Origin: Streptomyces sp. CB00316 | GTDB taxonomy: Bacteria; Actinomycetota; Actinomycetes; Streptomycetales; Streptomycetaceae | DNA: 64,000 nucleotides | Assembly: GCF_001905595.1 (NCBI RefSeq) | Contig: NZ_LIXI01000008.1 | Coordinates: forward strand, 62,001-126,000 | Reading direction: 5' to 3' | Shown here: positions 63,912-64,000 of the stretch, one piece after another | Layout: the number at the start of each line of letters is the position of its first letter | Numbering within the stretch: the stretch's first letter is position 1 | The notes under the pieces: generated by a model | The model's database searches: none | What the model saw: only the letters and a program-made list of their open reading frames with translations | What the model was told of the DNA's origin: nothing | Translations under genes and position numbers: made by a program

Positions 63912-64000
63912 TCAGTGCTTCGCGCCGGCGTCCTTCGTGCCGGCCGACGGGCCTTGGGCAGGCTCCTCGTCCGTGCGCGGTCCGGAGCGGCCGCGGGCCA
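63912..64000 (-). CDS. C-terminal end of an unidentified gene at the window edge
   Basis: A minus-strand frame enters from the right edge and stops at TGA 63912-63914, reading RSGPRTDEEPAQGPSAGTKD then AGAKH. It is a disordered, polar tail 5 bp from the converging VOC gene stop. The main part of the gene lies outside the window. Confidence 0.5.
   Translation of the reverse strand, partial: ARGRSGPRTDEEPAQGPSAGTKDAGAKH

Overview
The window is chromosomal DNA of a Streptomyces-type actinomycete. The bases are strongly G/C-rich with G/C at codon third positions, GTG and TTG starts are frequent, and the gene content is typical of the genus: an NsdA-like developmental regulator, geosmin synthase, a chitin-binding GH18 chitinase behind a DasR-like promoter, a DUF6479 protein, Tat-exported hydrolases and F420-type oxidoreductases. 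No tRNA, rRNA, CRISPR array, transposase or phage gene was seen.

Layout. 1-9140: NsdA-like regulator (cut by the window edge), APH-type kinase, a decayed gene, lysozyme-fold cell-wall hydrolase, geosmin synthase (geoA) and two conserved hypotheticals. 9193-14980: two thiolase-fold lipid-transfer proteins, a DUF35 protein and an EchA19-like hydratase on the minus strand, divergent from a FadD19-like acyl-CoA ligase. This matches the order of the mycobacterial cholesterol side-chain genes Rv3523-Rv3522-Rv3521 with echA19/fadD19, and a KstR-type box lies in the divergent promoter. 14990-22747: a double alpha/beta-hydrolase fusion, paaK, gene debris, a STAS protein, the chitinase and a second acyl-CoA ligase.

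22750-29893 looks like an island. Three secreted or exported proteins form a minus-strand operon: two duplicated small Ig/SKICH-like proteins and a 940-residue protein joining a ribosome-inactivating-protein (RIP, ricin A/Shiga type) N-glycosidase domain to a parallel beta-helix domain. They are divergent from an HTH/NB-ARC/TPR regulator, with a perfect 12-bp inverted repeat between them. This is the most novel system in the window. 29805-35961: a nitronate monooxygenase-fadD pair, a serine beta-lactamase-like hydrolase and an SGNH esterase. 35965-47717: a phytoene-desaturase-like oxidoreductase, a Ser/Thr kinase with TPRs, a UvrA-like ABC protein, AraC plus VOC genes, a FadE26-like acyl-CoA dehydrogenase with its own KstR-type box, and an RlmG/RsmC-type methyltransferase. 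47882-64000: secreted nuclease, glutaminase-STAS fusion, lipoprotein, baeRF protein, a phosphoketolase-aldehyde dehydrogenase pair, an HATPase, a PaoABC-like molybdo-aldehyde oxidoreductase, an F420-type LLM enzyme and a two-domain VOC protein.

Two themes stand out. Acyl-CoA/steroid-type catabolic genes are dispersed and tied together by shared operators: KstR-type boxes at 13223 and 46173, and a second 17-bp dyad at 13264 and 32505. Many intergenic gaps also hold decayed genes (decayed gene at 2850, ABC ATPase, alpha/beta hydrolase, penicillin acylase, SDR, GH25, CDF transporter), which indicates repeated deletion and insertion in this part of the chromosome. All family assignments come from reading motifs; no database search was run.
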